NCBI GenBank assembly: GCA_030018495.1
Contig: JASEFS010000001.1
Span: 97,285 to 161,284 of the forward strand
Direction of reading: 5' to 3'
Length of the DNA: 64,000 bases
Source: Deltaproteobacteria bacterium
GTDB taxonomy: Bacteria; Desulfobacterota; Desulfobaccia; Desulfobaccales; 0-14-0-80-60-11
Both the position numbers and the translations under genes were made by a program. The notes beneath the pieces were generated by a model. It made no database searches and was not told the DNA's origin. It was given only the letters and a program-made list of their open reading frames with translations. Positions within the stretch are counted from its first letter, which is position 1. The number at the start of each line of letters is the position of its first letter. This document shows positions 1-8,848 of the stretch, piece by piece.

Positions 1-540
1 GTAATGGAAAAATTTACAGCTATGGTAATAAAAGGTCTTTATTTGAATAACTATTCGGTTATGAAAGAAGCTTTTCGCAACCTGGCAATCTCCGGAGAAG
101 AGAAATTTGATAACCAGGGCATGATATCCGGTGCATCTGAATTGACCATGAACATATTGCCTACTTTCCCCGTAAAAATATGGAGAGAACGGCGATATCT
201 CAATCACCAGACTTTATCGACTGTCTTGGCGAAATTACCCTGGGTTGAAATTCTTCAGCCGAAAAGTAACAAATTAAGTGTTTGTCCATTTGGTGCAAGC
301 CTTATTTTTGACTCACCCGAGCGACAGTTGCGAGTCCGTTCATTATTAATTTCCTCTAACGTTTACCCGTCTATTCTATGGCCTCTTGACCAGCCAAGAA
401 CTGAAGGAATACCGCCTGAAAACATAGACTTCAGCCAGCGGATGCTATTTTTACATTGCGATATGAGATACGATAAGTCAGATATGGAATACATAAGTAA
501 TCTTATACATAGATTTGGAGAACAATCTAAAATAAGTTGA
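1..540 (+). CDS. 3' end of a DegT/DnrJ-like PLP aminotransferase-type protein (partial)
   Basis: The frame is open to the left window edge, so the ATG at position 4 is probably internal and the true start lies outside. The C-terminal pattern, with a short Tyr-Pro-Ser-Ile-Leu-Trp-Pro segment and the closing FLHCDMRYDKSDMEYISNLI, resembles the C-terminal small domain of fold-type I sugar aminotransferases, which end in a similar basic 'cd-RY---DM--I' motif. The PLP lysine region is not in the window, so activity cannot be judged. It lies at the left end of the polysaccharide locus, in a notably AT-rich stretch. The family call is an inference from the C-terminal motif only; a generic LPS-cluster hypothetical is the alternative. 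Confidence 0.45.
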   Translation, partial: VMEKFTAMVIKGLYLNNYSVMKEAFRNLAISGEEKFDNQGMISGASELTMNILPTFPVKIWRERRYLNHQTLSTVLAKLPWVEILQPKSNKLSVCPFGASLIFDSPERQLRVRSLLISSNVYPSILWPLDQPRTEGIPPENIDFSQRMLFLHCDMRYDKSDMEYISNLIHRFGEQSKIS

Positions 541-809
541 TTGCTCCAGCGATAAAGTTTTTTGAAATAGTCTTACAAGCTTCCTGCATGGGTCTGAGAG
601 AGACATATTTGCCCCTTTATGGGTGCAGGTCAAGATCCAGGATTTGGCGAATTAACTTAATCTTGCCATTAAGTTGCATTCCAGACAGAACGCTGTCACA
701 CCCCGTCAAGGCACCGTCTTCCACCAAACCCGGGCGATGAATAAACCATTCAACGATCAGGAAGTTGAATGCTGATATTTAAATCATAGTTGTTCAGGAG
801 GCATTTATC
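541..809. other. AT-rich gap without a convincing gene
   Basis: About 270 bases with no supported gene. A 67-codon open frame at 537-740 lacks a ribosome binding site and any recognisable sequence. A good Shine-Dalgarno (caggaggca) lies at the right end and serves the next gene at 810. No clear terminator or promoter consensus was found. Confidence 0.5.
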
Positions 810-1148
810 ATGTTTTCTCGAAAAAACAGGGTAAATTACAATTTCTCAGTCTCCGATGTGGTGCGTGTGTTATCTAAAGATAATATTGATCTTTCGCTTG
901 GCCAGGACAATAAATTGGATGGTTGTTTGTTTATGCCCCAAATGTATCAATATTGTGGCCAACAATATGAAATTGTAAAAGTTGTAAAAAATATCTATCT
1001 TGACCATGATAGGAAAATGATAAGATGTCGTGCACCGTTATATCTCTTAAAAGATTTAAAATGTGATGGAAATACGGACATCTTTCCTCACAAGTGCGAC
1101 AGGACGTGCTATTTACTCTGGCATGAAAAATGGTTGGAAAGAATTTAA
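810..1148 (+). CDS. small Cys-rich protein of a polysaccharide-cluster family (copy 1)
   Basis: A 112-residue protein, well started (caggagg 10 bases before ATG). It matches a small conserved family I know from exopolysaccharide and O-antigen loci. The pattern is an N-terminal V-R-V segment, then LDG-LFMPQM (usually 'GLPFMPEM'), YCGQQYEI, a middle Lys/Arg-rich strand, LKCDG and a C-terminal C-x3-C-x4-W-x4-WL tail (CDRTCYLLWHEKWLERI). The Cys residues at CG, CDG and C-x3-C could bind a metal, but no function is established. Copy 2 follows 70 bases downstream, so both are likely co-transcribed with the methyltransferase at 1715. It has no signal peptide or membrane segment, so it is presumably cytoplasmic. 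Base composition is AT-rich, like its neighbours. Confidence 0.75.
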   Translation: MFSRKNRVNYNFSVSDVVRVLSKDNIDLSLGQDNKLDGCLFMPQMYQYCGQQYEIVKVVKNIYLDHDRKMIRCRAPLYLLKDLKCDGNTDIFPHKCDRTCYLLWHEKWLERI

Positions 1149-1218
1149 CCATTTTTTGCAAGGTCATAAAAGTTTTGAAAAACACCGATGCGCTTGAAAG
1201 AAAGTAGGAGAAAAGAAA

Positions 1219-1710
1219 ATGTGCCAGTTCAAATATGTTAATGAAATTGCCGCAGAGGATTCCTGGTTGGATGATAAATTGGAAATTTTAAGAAAAAAGA
1301 TGTTGTATGTCAGGTGGAGGGTAAATCGGTTAAGAGATAGGTTTGCACGCAGATATCTGGCCACAAAGCCAGAAGTTTTCAGTGATCCTCCGGTAAGTCC
1401 GGGAGAAATAGTGCGTGTCCGCCCGAAAAGGGAAATCCAAGGTATGTTGGACGATCGCAGAAAGTATAAGGGCTTGGGCTTCCTGCTGGAACAATTCAGT
1501 CTTTGTGGCAGCACCCAAATGGTATTAAAGGAGGTTAACTACTTTTATGATGAAGTAATGGAAAAACAGGTAAAATGCAAAAATCTAGTTTTTCTTGAAG
1601 ATTGCCATTGCAGCGGCATCATACCTTTTTTATCAAGTCAGTGTGATCTTAATTGCTTGTTGTTTTGGCATAAAGATTGGTTAGTAAGAAAGGAAAATAA
1701 AGATATTTAA
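1219..1710 (+). CDS. small Cys-rich protein of the same family (copy 2, longer N-terminus)
   Basis: A 163-residue relative of the protein at 810. The C-terminal ~110 residues align by eye: GEIVRVRPKREIQGMLDD, then a CG in FSLCGSTQ, a lysine-rich middle, C-x-CSG in place of CDG, and the closing C-x3-C-x4-WHKDWLVRK. The GLPFMPEM box is degraded here (KGLGFLLEQ). An extra ~55-residue basic N-terminal segment rich in Arg (around RRYLATKP) has no counterpart in copy 1. RBS aggagaaaag precedes the ATG. Two divergent copies in tandem suggest separate roles, perhaps as partners of different enzymes. The function is unknown; co-location with a methyltransferase and sugar genes is the only hint. Confidence 0.7.
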   Translation: MCQFKYVNEIAAEDSWLDDKLEILRKKMLYVRWRVNRLRDRFARRYLATKPEVFSDPPVSPGEIVRVRPKREIQGMLDDRRKYKGLGFLLEQFSLCGSTQMVLKEVNYFYDEVMEKQVKCKNLVFLEDCHCSGIIPFLSSQCDLNCLLFWHKDWLVRKENKDI

Positions 1711-1714
1711 AGGC

Positions 1715-2430
1715 ATGCCAATGGAAAGCTTTGCTTTAAAAGAATATTGGATGGCTCGCGAGGACCAGGATTCTTCGTTTAAGCTCCAGTTGGTTTTAAA
1801 TTTCTTTGAAAAATATCCTTATTTGATAAAAAACATGGGTTACTATGCGGATATTGGATGTGGAAATGGTTCATTTATTTTAGCTTTCGCGGATTACTTA
1901 AAAAGTATTGGAATGAAATATCAAATATACGGTTATGATACTTCAGCATATGCCATTGAATTAGCAAAAAAAAAGGACATGGAGATAACGTTAAATTTTA
2001 TGTTGGTTCCAGTTCTAACCTGCCCAAAGAGTTGGACATTCTCTTTTGTATGGATGTAATTGAGCATCTGGAAGAACCTTATCAATTTCTTGACAGTCTG
2101 AAAGAAAAAACCCATTTTTTGATGCTGCATTTGCCTTTGGAACAAAGCATATGTCATTTATTGTTAAAAAAGCCGTCGAGATCCTTTAATAGATTGGGAC
2201 ACTTGCATTTTTTCTCCTGGGAGACGGCAAAAATTTTAATCAAACATTCGGCTTTTGAGATAGTAGATTATCAATTTACCAGTCCCGCAATTTCATTAAG
2301 AATTTTATCAAAGGATAAAAAGAAGCTTCATCACTTATTCAGATATCTGCTCTACAAAATTCATCCTTCGCTCGCTGCCGTTCTAGTCGGCGGGTCTGTT
2401 ATGCTCCTTTTAAAGAATAATAAGTTATAA
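1715..2430 (+). pseudogene. class I SAM methyltransferase split by a -1 frameshift in an A9 run
   Basis: Two overlapping frames together give one ~238-residue methyltransferase. The first (1715 onward) carries the SAM-binding motif I, ADIGCGNGSF, and the acidic motif II region (YGYDTSAYAIELAKKK). The frame is lost at a run of nine A at 1966-1974. Shifting -1 there restores a typical continuation (GDNVKFYVGSSSNLPKELDI) into FCMDVIEHLEEPYQF, the D-VIEH-L--P motif of this family, through to a stop at 2430. Either the run is miscounted in the assembly, the gene is genuinely broken, or slippage on A9 makes some full-length protein. It begins four bases after copy 2 of the Cys protein, so it is in the same operon. 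The substrate is unknown, probably a sugar or lipid precursor in the polysaccharide pathway. Confidence 0.75.
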
Positions 2431-2510
2431 TAACCAGTCTTTTTTCACAGGTAAAAAAAGAATAAAAAGAAACCCTTGCCAATAACCGGCTGTGTATATA
2501 GGGATAATCC

Positions 2511-3614
2511 ATGAATGTCTATCCATATTCTGAGACATTAACTTACGAAGATCCATGCCACCGGCTGAAATGGCGAAACCTAGCCCATCTTTTCCCCGAG
2601 TTTGATATTTATTTCTTGCCTGAATACTCTTATCTCTTTGAATTGAATGGTGATGGCAAAGCTCATTGTTTTGTGTATTATCAATCAGAGAAAGAGGTGG
2701 TTATTTATCCCTTTCTAAAACGACAGATCAATAAAATGCCAGACTTTTCTGATCTCCCCGAAAACTTGTTTGATATTACCTCTCCGTATGGATATGGAGG
2801 TTATCTACGTAATAGTGATAATATTGATATTAGCAAATTTTATGCCGTCTTTATGGATTACTGCCGCCAAAATGATATTATTTCAGAATTCGTACGTTTT
2901 CATCCCTTGCTGAAAAATCATGCTTATTGCCCGAAGCAGGTAAATTTAGTCAATTGGAATGAAACAGTGTTCATTAATCTTATGGTCGACAGTGAAAGAC
3001 TTTTTCAAAATTTTAACCAGAAGAAAAGAAATAGAATTAGAAAAGCGCAAAAGCTTGGAATTAAAATAATTGAAGATACTGAAATTAATCATTTGCAAAC
3101 ATTTTATGACATTTACACGCAAAATATGGAATATGTAGCGGCCAAGGAATATTTTACTTTCAGCAAGGAATGGTTTGAAAAGATGATAGACTTGTTTAAG
3201 TCAAAAATTACCTTGTTCCATGCAATCCTGGAATCAAAAATCATTGCTTCCGGCATATTCATCTGGCATGAAAATTTCCTTCAATACAAATTTAGCGGAA
3301 TATCGGTTGGAACGCGTCATTTACCTGCAAATTGTCTTTTGATATATGAGGTTGCACTTTGGGCAAAAAAAAGGGGAATCAAGTACTTCCATCTCGGTGG
3401 TGGATTGACCAAAAATGATGATCTGTTCAAATTTAAATCTCATTTTTCTAATGAAAGAGGGCAGTACTTTTTGGGGACCGTCATTCATAATCAGGAAATC
3501 TATAGATATCTGGAGATGAAGGCTGCAGAGCGAAAACCTGTTCAATCCCTTAATACTAATTTTTTCCCAGCCTACCGTGCTCCCGGAAAAAGCGGCGGCT
3601 CTTGGACCCGATGA
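2511..3614 (+). CDS. FemAB/GNAT-like acyltransferase
   Basis: A 367-residue protein of the FemAB-like (Acetyltransf_6) family. Typical features are the N-terminal FDIYFLPEYSYLFE segment, a central basic stretch NQKKRNRIRKAQKLGIKI, the 'Y--NM-YV-A--YFTFS--WFE-M' region, and KYFHLGGGLTKNDDLFKFKSHF near residue 300, matching the family's 'HLGGG-----L--FK-rF' signature. Relatives in polysaccharide and exosortase loci are thought to transfer acyl or aminoacyl groups to glycans or peptides; the substrate here is unknown. The last ~15 residues (APGKSGGSWTR) are unlike the family and may be a late read-through. The gene is still in the AT-rich left part of the window. No obvious RBS is seen, only purines about 10 bases before the ATG. 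Confidence 0.7.
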   Translation: MNVYPYSETLTYEDPCHRLKWRNLAHLFPEFDIYFLPEYSYLFELNGDGKAHCFVYYQSEKEVVIYPFLKRQINKMPDFSDLPENLFDITSPYGYGGYLRNSDNIDISKFYAVFMDYCRQNDIISEFVRFHPLLKNHAYCPKQVNLVNWNETVFINLMVDSERLFQNFNQKKRNRIRKAQKLGIKIIEDTEINHLQTFYDIYTQNMEYVAAKEYFTFSKEWFEKMIDLFKSKITLFHAILESKIIASGIFIWHENFLQYKFSGISVGTRHLPANCLLIYEVALWAKKRGIKYFHLGGGLTKNDDLFKFKSHFSNERGQYFLGTVIHNQEIYRYLEMKAAERKPVQSLNTNFFPAYRAPGKSGGSWTR

Positions 3615-3824
3615 TAATCCAGCCATGGTTACCTGATCCCCCAGAAGATGGTAGTGAAAGCAGCCCACTCAGAAAAAACTCTCGTCGTCTGAATCGACTT
3701 GCATCATCATCGGCTCAGTAAATTATGAGGGCCACCGAAAATCGGTCAATTAAATAACCTGCTCCTCCACCACCCGCACCCTTTACTGCTATTAGCAAAA
3801 ATCTGTGTCGATTTAAATCAACCG

Positions 3825-3843
3825 TCACCATACGAGCCAAGTC
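3825..3843 (+). promoter_or_regulatory. 19-bp motif shared with 7418-7436
   Basis: TCACCATACGAGCCAAGTC lies 35 bases before the export-protein start. A near-identical copy (two substitutions) lies 57 bases before the aminotransferase start at 7494. Two such upstream copies in one locus suggest a regulator site or a conserved promoter part. No known consensus is matched. Confidence 0.45.
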
Positions 3844-3878
3844 ACTTAAGACCATGAGTTTTAACGGAGGGCAAAACG

Positions 3879-5015
3879 ATGCCCCGCAAAGTGCTGAAGA
3901 CGTGTAGTTATCGGGCTCAGGTAAAGGCAAGAGAAGAAAGCTTGTCTTCCTGGAGAGAGGCAATGGGAAAACTGGGGCGAAGTATTGTTGCCATGACGCT
4001 TTTGGGATTGGTTCTCGCCGGGGGTTGTGGGGGCTCTTCCCAGCAAGCCATCACGGCCCAGGCAATGACTCAAAGGCAAGCCCCGAACTCCAGCAGTGAG
4101 CTCCAGAATAAATTGATGGTGCAAACCACTCAGGCATCGTTGGCAGGCTATAAAGATTACCAGATCGGGCCGGAAGATCTCCTCGAGATTTTGTTCCTGG
4201 GGCTGGACGACCTCAACCGGGAGGTGCGGGTCAACGGCCAGGGGGAGATCACCGTGCCCTTGGTGAATGCCGTAAACGTTGCCGGCCTGTCCCCCCAACA
4301 GGTGGAGGAGAAGTTGATGAAGCTCTACCGGGAGCGAGAGTTCATCAATAACCCGCATATAACCGTCCAGGTCAAGGAGTACCGCCACCAGCGGGTCATG
4401 GTCACCGGCGCCGTCGCTCAACCCGGCTCCTATGAGGTCATCGGTCCCCGGACTTTGCTGGAGATGCTGGGCAAGGCCGGCGGCTTGAACGACAGGGCCG
4501 GGGACATGGTGCATCTGGTCCGCAACCAGAGCGCCGCGGACCGGGCCAAGGCGGCGAAAGGCAATGCCGCGGAGTCTTTTGCCCCAGGAACGGAAACCAT
4601 AGTTATCGATCTGCGGCGTTTGTTGATGGAAGGTGACCTGAAGCTGAACCTGCCGGTGAAAAGCGGAGATGTCGTTCACGTGCCTTTTGCCCGCAGCGCT
4701 TTTGTACTGGGCGCGGTGAACAAGCCGGGTAACGTGCCGGTGAAAGACAATCTCACCGTCACCCAGGCCTTGGCAGTGGCCGGGGGCCTCAACCCCCTGC
4801 TGGCCTCCAATCGCGTCACTGTAGTGCGTCTAGACGAGAAGGGCCAGCAGGTGAATATGACCATGAATATGAAAGATACGGTTTCCGGTAAGGAAAAGGA
4901 CCCAATCATCCGAGAAAACGATATCGTCTATGCCCACGAGAGCGGGTTTCGGCGGTTTCTCTTCAATGTCCGCAACCTCTGGCCCGGCGCTCTGTCCGTG
5001 CCGCTTATCCCTTGA
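3879..5015 (+). CDS. polysaccharide export outer-membrane lipoprotein (Wza-like)
   Basis: A 378-residue protein with the Poly_export domain (YKDYQIGPEDLLEILFLG, residues ~88-170) followed by two SLBB domains (VMVTGAVAQPGSYEVIGPRT and AFVLGAVNKPGNVPVKD, each ending in the AGGLN motif). Such proteins form the outer-membrane/periplasmic channel for exopolysaccharide. Two starts are possible. ATG 3879 has a strong cggaggg RBS. ATG 3963 (residue 29) puts the hydrophobic segment SIVAMTLLGLVLAGGC at the N-terminus and has gagagagg upstream. The Cys in LAGGCGG fits a lipoprotein signal, though Ala at -3 is not ideal. It partners the Wzc-like kinase 57 bases downstream. I favour 3963 on the signal-peptide argument but report the longer frame. 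Confidence 0.9.
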   Translation: MPRKVLKTCSYRAQVKAREESLSSWREAMGKLGRSIVAMTLLGLVLAGGCGGSSQQAITAQAMTQRQAPNSSSELQNKLMVQTTQASLAGYKDYQIGPEDLLEILFLGLDDLNREVRVNGQGEITVPLVNAVNVAGLSPQQVEEKLMKLYREREFINNPHITVQVKEYRHQRVMVTGAVAQPGSYEVIGPRTLLEMLGKAGGLNDRAGDMVHLVRNQSAADRAKAAKGNAAESFAPGTETIVIDLRRLLMEGDLKLNLPVKSGDVVHVPFARSAFVLGAVNKPGNVPVKDNLTVTQALAVAGGLNPLLASNRVTVVRLDEKGQQVNMTMNMKDTVSGKEKDPIIRENDIVYAHESGFRRFLFNVRNLWPGALSVPLIP

Positions 5016-5072
5016 CGACTATGGCTTGTCTTCATTTTCCCGCAATCTGAGAAGTAAGCAGAGGACTGCATC

Positions 5073-7319
5073 ATGTCTGATTATGATCAAGTGGAAAAGT
5101 CGAAGTCCCTACAATTGCCCGGCCCGGACAGGTCCTTACCGGAGGCGTATCCCTACCCCGGCTATTATTCCGGCTATGGGGATGAGGAGTTGGAACAGGG
5201 CTGGCATCTGCTGGATTTTTGGTACGTCCTTGAGAAGCGCAAGTGGTGGTTTTTAGGGGTCTTTGTGCCCGTGGTCCTGGCGATGGGGCTTTATTCCTTT
5301 CTGACCACCCCCATCTACCGGGCTTCGGCCATTTTGCAGATCGTCCAGGACAATCCTTCGGCCATTGTGAGCGAAAAAGACCCCCTGGATGCGCTGTCCG
5401 CGGGCGACACCCAGGGGCGGTTTTACGAAACCCAGTACATGCTTCTGGGCAGCAAGACGCTGGCCGCCAAAATCATCCAATCCCTGAACCTCAAGGAGCA
5501 CCCGGAATACAAAGAATTGGCAAAAAAGAATAAGGATAAGACTCCTTATGAAATCGAGGCCGCGTACCTGGAGGACTTCTTAAAAAAGTTAGAAATTTTA
5601 CCATTAAAGAAATCCTATCTGGTGGAAATCTTCTTTCAGTCCCCGGACAAAGATCTGGCAGTCAAGGTCCCCAATGCGGCTTACAAGGAATACCTGGAAT
5701 TCGCCATGCAGACCCGGCAGCAGTCCTACAGTTTGATCCGGGAGTGGTTGGAAAACGAACTGCATCAGTTGGCGGATAAGGTGGAGGCCTCGGAGAAGAA
5801 GCTCTACGCCCACGGCAAGGAAAAGAACTTCCTGGCTCTGGAGGGCGAGGATAATGTCATCGTCAAGAAATATGTGGAACTGAACAAAGTCCTGACCACG
5901 GCCCAGACCGAGCGGGCCGCCAAGGAGGCGCAATATCAACAGGTGCAGAAACGGGGGGCCGATGCTCCCCTGATCATCAACAATCCCTTGGTGCAGAGGC
6001 TCAGGGAAGAGATGATTACCCAGAAAGCCCAGGTGGCCAGCCTGGCCAAGACCTTCGGCAAAAACTACCCGCAATTACAAGCCGAACAGGCCAAGCTGGG
6101 GGAACTTAAGTCCCGGGTGAACAGTGAGGTGCAGCGCACTCTGGCCAGCATCAAAGCGGATTACGAGGCGGCGCTGAGGACCGAAAATTTCCTCCGGGAA
6201 GAGGCCGGTCGACAGCGAAAAGAGGTGGAAGGGCTCCAGGAGAATCTGGTGCAGCATAACATCCTCAAACGCGACCTCCAAACCAACGAGCAACTCTACC
6301 AGGCCCTGCTGGCCCGGATGAAAGAAGCCAGCGTGGCCAGCACCATGGTGGCCAGCAATGCCGCGGTCATTCAGCCTGCAAAGCCGCCCCTGGAGCCTTA
6401 TAAGCCTAAGAAGGCTTTAAATATGGCCCTGGCGGTCTTAGTGGGGCTCATGGGCGGGGTGGGTATGGCCTTCCTGGCCGAATACCTGGACAGCTCCATC
6501 AAAACCTCTGAGGAAATGGAACGAGTGTACCGTCTGCCCTCCTTGGGTGTGGTGCCGCTCTTATCTACTAACAGCGATCGCGCCACCAGCAACGGGGACC
6601 GACAGCTGGCCCTGGCAACCTATGCCAAGCCCATGTCGATGCTGGCTGAGGCGGTGTTCCACCTGCGCACCTCTCTCATGCTTTCCATGTCCGGCCGGCC
6701 GCCGGGCACCATCCTGGTGACCAGCCCTAACCCCGGTGAGGGCAAGACCACCCTTTCCATCAACCTGGCCTCCGCCATGCTCTTTGGGGACAACAAGGTG
6801 CTGATCATCGATGGAGATCTGCGGCGACCGCATATCAACCAGATGTTCGAGGTGCTCCTGGAGCCGGGCTTGAGCAACTATCTAACCGGCAGCACGCAGA
6901 TCACGGAAATTATCAAGGAAACCCCGGTGCAAAACCTCTACATCATCCCCGCCGGCCCCAAGCCGCCACACCCCATCCAGCTCTTAAGTTCTCCGGCCTT
7001 TCGGAGCTTACTGGAAGAGCTCAAGCAGGACTTTGCCCACATCGTCATCGACACGCCCCCTATTATCGGTTTTGCGGACGCCCGGGTGGTCGCCCATATG
7101 GTAGACGGAGTGCTTCTGGTCATCAGGCACAACCAAACTTCCCGAGACGCCGGCAAGCTGGCCATCCAGCTCCTGAACCAGGCCTATGGCAACATCCTGG
7201 GGGTGGTGCTCAACATGGCCCAAAAGGACAAGATGGGATATAGGGGGTATTACAGTTACTACAAATATTACCATAAATACTACGACGGCTACTCCAAGGA
7301 TAGCGGGAAAAGAGCATAA
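5073..7319 (+). CDS. Wzc-like chain-length determinant / BY-type tyrosine autokinase
   Basis: A 748-residue inner-membrane co-polymerase fused to a bacterial tyrosine kinase. Residues ~45-75 hold a Wzz domain with the first membrane helix (WWFLGVFVPVVLAMGLYSFL). A long coiled-coil periplasmic region follows, then a GNVR-type segment and the second helix (~445-465, ALNMALAVLVGLMGGVGMAF). The C-terminal kinase has Walker A (SPNPGEGKTT, Lys558), Walker A' (VLIIDGDLRRP) and Walker B (HIVIDTPP). The tail is a dense tyrosine cluster (GYRGYYSYYKYYHKYYDGY), the usual autophosphorylation site. It controls chain length and export together with the Wza-like protein immediately upstream. Family length and domain order are normal. 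Confidence 0.93.
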   Translation: MSDYDQVEKSKSLQLPGPDRSLPEAYPYPGYYSGYGDEELEQGWHLLDFWYVLEKRKWWFLGVFVPVVLAMGLYSFLTTPIYRASAILQIVQDNPSAIVSEKDPLDALSAGDTQGRFYETQYMLLGSKTLAAKIIQSLNLKEHPEYKELAKKNKDKTPYEIEAAYLEDFLKKLEILPLKKSYLVEIFFQSPDKDLAVKVPNAAYKEYLEFAMQTRQQSYSLIREWLENELHQLADKVEASEKKLYAHGKEKNFLALEGEDNVIVKKYVELNKVLTTAQTERAAKEAQYQQVQKRGADAPLIINNPLVQRLREEMITQKAQVASLAKTFGKNYPQLQAEQAKLGELKSRVNSEVQRTLASIKADYEAALRTENFLREEAGRQRKEVEGLQENLVQHNILKRDLQTNEQLYQALLARMKEASVASTMVASNAAVIQPAKPPLEPYKPKKALNMALAVLVGLMGGVGMAFLAEYLDSSIKTSEEMERVYRLPSLGVVPLLSTNSDRATSNGDRQLALATYAKPMSMLAEAVFHLRTSLMLSMSGRPPGTILVTSPNPGEGKTTLSINLASAMLFGDNKVLIIDGDLRRPHINQMFEVLLEPGLSNYLTGSTQITEIIKETPVQNLYIIPAGPKPPHPIQLLSSPAFRSLLEELKQDFAHIVIDTPPIIGFADARVVAHMVDGVLLVIRHNQTSRDAGKLAIQLLNQAYGNILGVVLNMAQKDKMGYRGYYSYYKYYHKYYDGYSKDSGKRA

Positions 7320-7417
7320 TGCTATCTTCAGATAGAACTAAGAAAATTTAAGAAAATCTTCATGCTTCACAGAAAGCAATGCTTGTGTAAATAGATTTTC
7401 TGGAGCACGTCAGGCGA

Positions 7418-7436
7418 TCATCATACGAACCAAGTC
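7418..7436 (+). promoter_or_regulatory. second copy of the 19-bp upstream motif
   Basis: TCATCATACGAACCAAGTC differs from the copy at 3825-3843 at two positions. It sits in the 174-base gap before the aminotransferase, after a short tatcttcagata hairpin that follows the kinase stop. It may mark the start of a second transcription unit. Confidence 0.45.
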
Positions 7437-7493
7437 CGAAGGCCCAAAGGAGAATACTCCGACATAGGGTCTCCTCTCCGTACTCCTCAACTC

Positions 7494-8741
7494 ATGAACG
7501 CTACTCTCTTGGAATTGGAAGATGCATTGAATGAAGGAGTAGTGCAAGAGAATCTCCTTATTTCAATGTCAGCTCCTGACCTCACCCAAGGCGAGAGGAG
7601 TGCTGTAAGCCAAGTACTTACAACTCCGCACTTGGCTCTGGGACCACAGTTGGTCGAGTTTGAAAAATGTTTCAGTGAATTAATCGGGCCTTACCAATGC
7701 GTCGGGGTGTCGAGCGGCACCGCAGGTCTGCACCTTGCTGTCATTGCCGCTGATGTCAAAGATGGCGACCTGGTCATCACCACCCCCTTTTCCTTCATAG
7801 CCTCGGCGAATTGCATTTTATATGAAAGGGGATTTCCCATTTTCGTGGACGTGGACCCAAGAACGGGAAATCTCGATCCCAACTTGGTCCAAGAAGCCGC
7901 CCAGGACCTTATCCAGGGAGGAGTCAAGGCCCGCCGCTGGTTGCCGGCTTCCGGGCGCGCCAACGACTCCCTTCGGAAAGGCTGCCTTAAGGCAATTCTG
8001 CCGGTTCATGCCTTTGGGCAACCCGCGGATATGGATCCTCTCTTAGAAACGGCTCGGCGGCATGGGCTCGTGGTCATTGAGGATGCCTGTGAAGCCCTGG
8101 GCAGTGAGTACAAAGGCCGCAAAGCGGGGTGCCTGGGAGATATCGCGGTTTTCGCTTTTTATCCAAATAAACAGATAACCACGGGAGAGGGTGGGATGAT
8201 CGTCACCGCATCTCCTGAATGGGAGGCCCTTTTTCGTTCTTTGCGTAATCAAGGCAGGGATGTCTTCGATGCCTGGCTCAATCATAGTCGTCTGGGATTC
8301 AACTATCGCTTGGACGAAATGAGTGCCGCCTTGGGGGTGGCCCAATTGGCGCGCCTCGATGAAATACTGCAAAAGAGGGAACAGGTTGCCGGCTGGTATG
8401 GAGAACGGCTGGCTGATTTGGAACTGGTGGAAGTGCCTTTTATCTCCCCTTACACCACTCGCATGAGTTGGTTTGTCTATGTCGTGCGCCTCAAACCGCC
8501 CGCTTCCCGGGAGCGGGTAATGTCCGAACTGCAGAAAGCCGGCATTCCCAGCCGTCCGTATTTCACGCCTATTCACCTGCAACCGTTCTATCGGAAAGAA
8601 TTCGGTTACCGCGAGGGTGACTTTCCTGTTACCGAGTATTTGGGAAATGTTTCCCTGGCACTGCCCTTTTCAGGCGTAATGACGGAAACACAGGTTGATT
8701 ATGTCTGCGAACATTTAGGACGGTCACTGACAAGATATTAA
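7494..8741 (+). CDS. DegT/DnrJ/EryC1/StrS-type sugar aminotransferase
   Basis: A 415-residue PLP enzyme that aminates a keto-sugar nucleotide. The family opening (MSAPDLTQGERSAVSQVL), the CVGVSSGTAGLHLAV cofactor loop, VIEDACEALGSEYKGRKAG and the PLP-lysine segment FYPNKQITTGEGGMI are all present. The C-terminus (GIPSRPYFTPIHLQPFY and LALPFSG) is also typical. About 20 extra residues (RRWLPASGRANDSLRK, ~140-160) interrupt the usual loop before AILPVHAFG. The ATG at 7494 has no clear RBS. The ATG at 7566 matches the family N-terminus better and may be the real start. The neighbouring 4,6-dehydratase (8849) would make the 4-keto substrate, so together they fit synthesis of an amino sugar such as a bacillosamine- or perosamine-type residue. 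Confidence 0.88.
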   Translation: MNATLLELEDALNEGVVQENLLISMSAPDLTQGERSAVSQVLTTPHLALGPQLVEFEKCFSELIGPYQCVGVSSGTAGLHLAVIAADVKDGDLVITTPFSFIASANCILYERGFPIFVDVDPRTGNLDPNLVQEAAQDLIQGGVKARRWLPASGRANDSLRKGCLKAILPVHAFGQPADMDPLLETARRHGLVVIEDACEALGSEYKGRKAGCLGDIAVFAFYPNKQITTGEGGMIVTASPEWEALFRSLRNQGRDVFDAWLNHSRLGFNYRLDEMSAALGVAQLARLDEILQKREQVAGWYGERLADLELVEVPFISPYTTRMSWFVYVVRLKPPASRERVMSELQKAGIPSRPYFTPIHLQPFYRKEFGYREGDFPVTEYLGNVSLALPFSGVMTETQVDYVCEHLGRSLTRY

Positions 8742-8848
8742 AAGCTATTGCAAACCCAACATTGGTCATCCTGGACGTAATGAAGGATCCCGAACTTTTA
8801 CAACAGCCTCTAAGCTCCTTCTAACAAGCGCTTATTCGGTCCAAAGCA

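Noticed and set aside
537..740. 67-codon open frame in the left gap
   Set aside because: It lacks an RBS, has no recognisable pattern and starts inside the previous gene.
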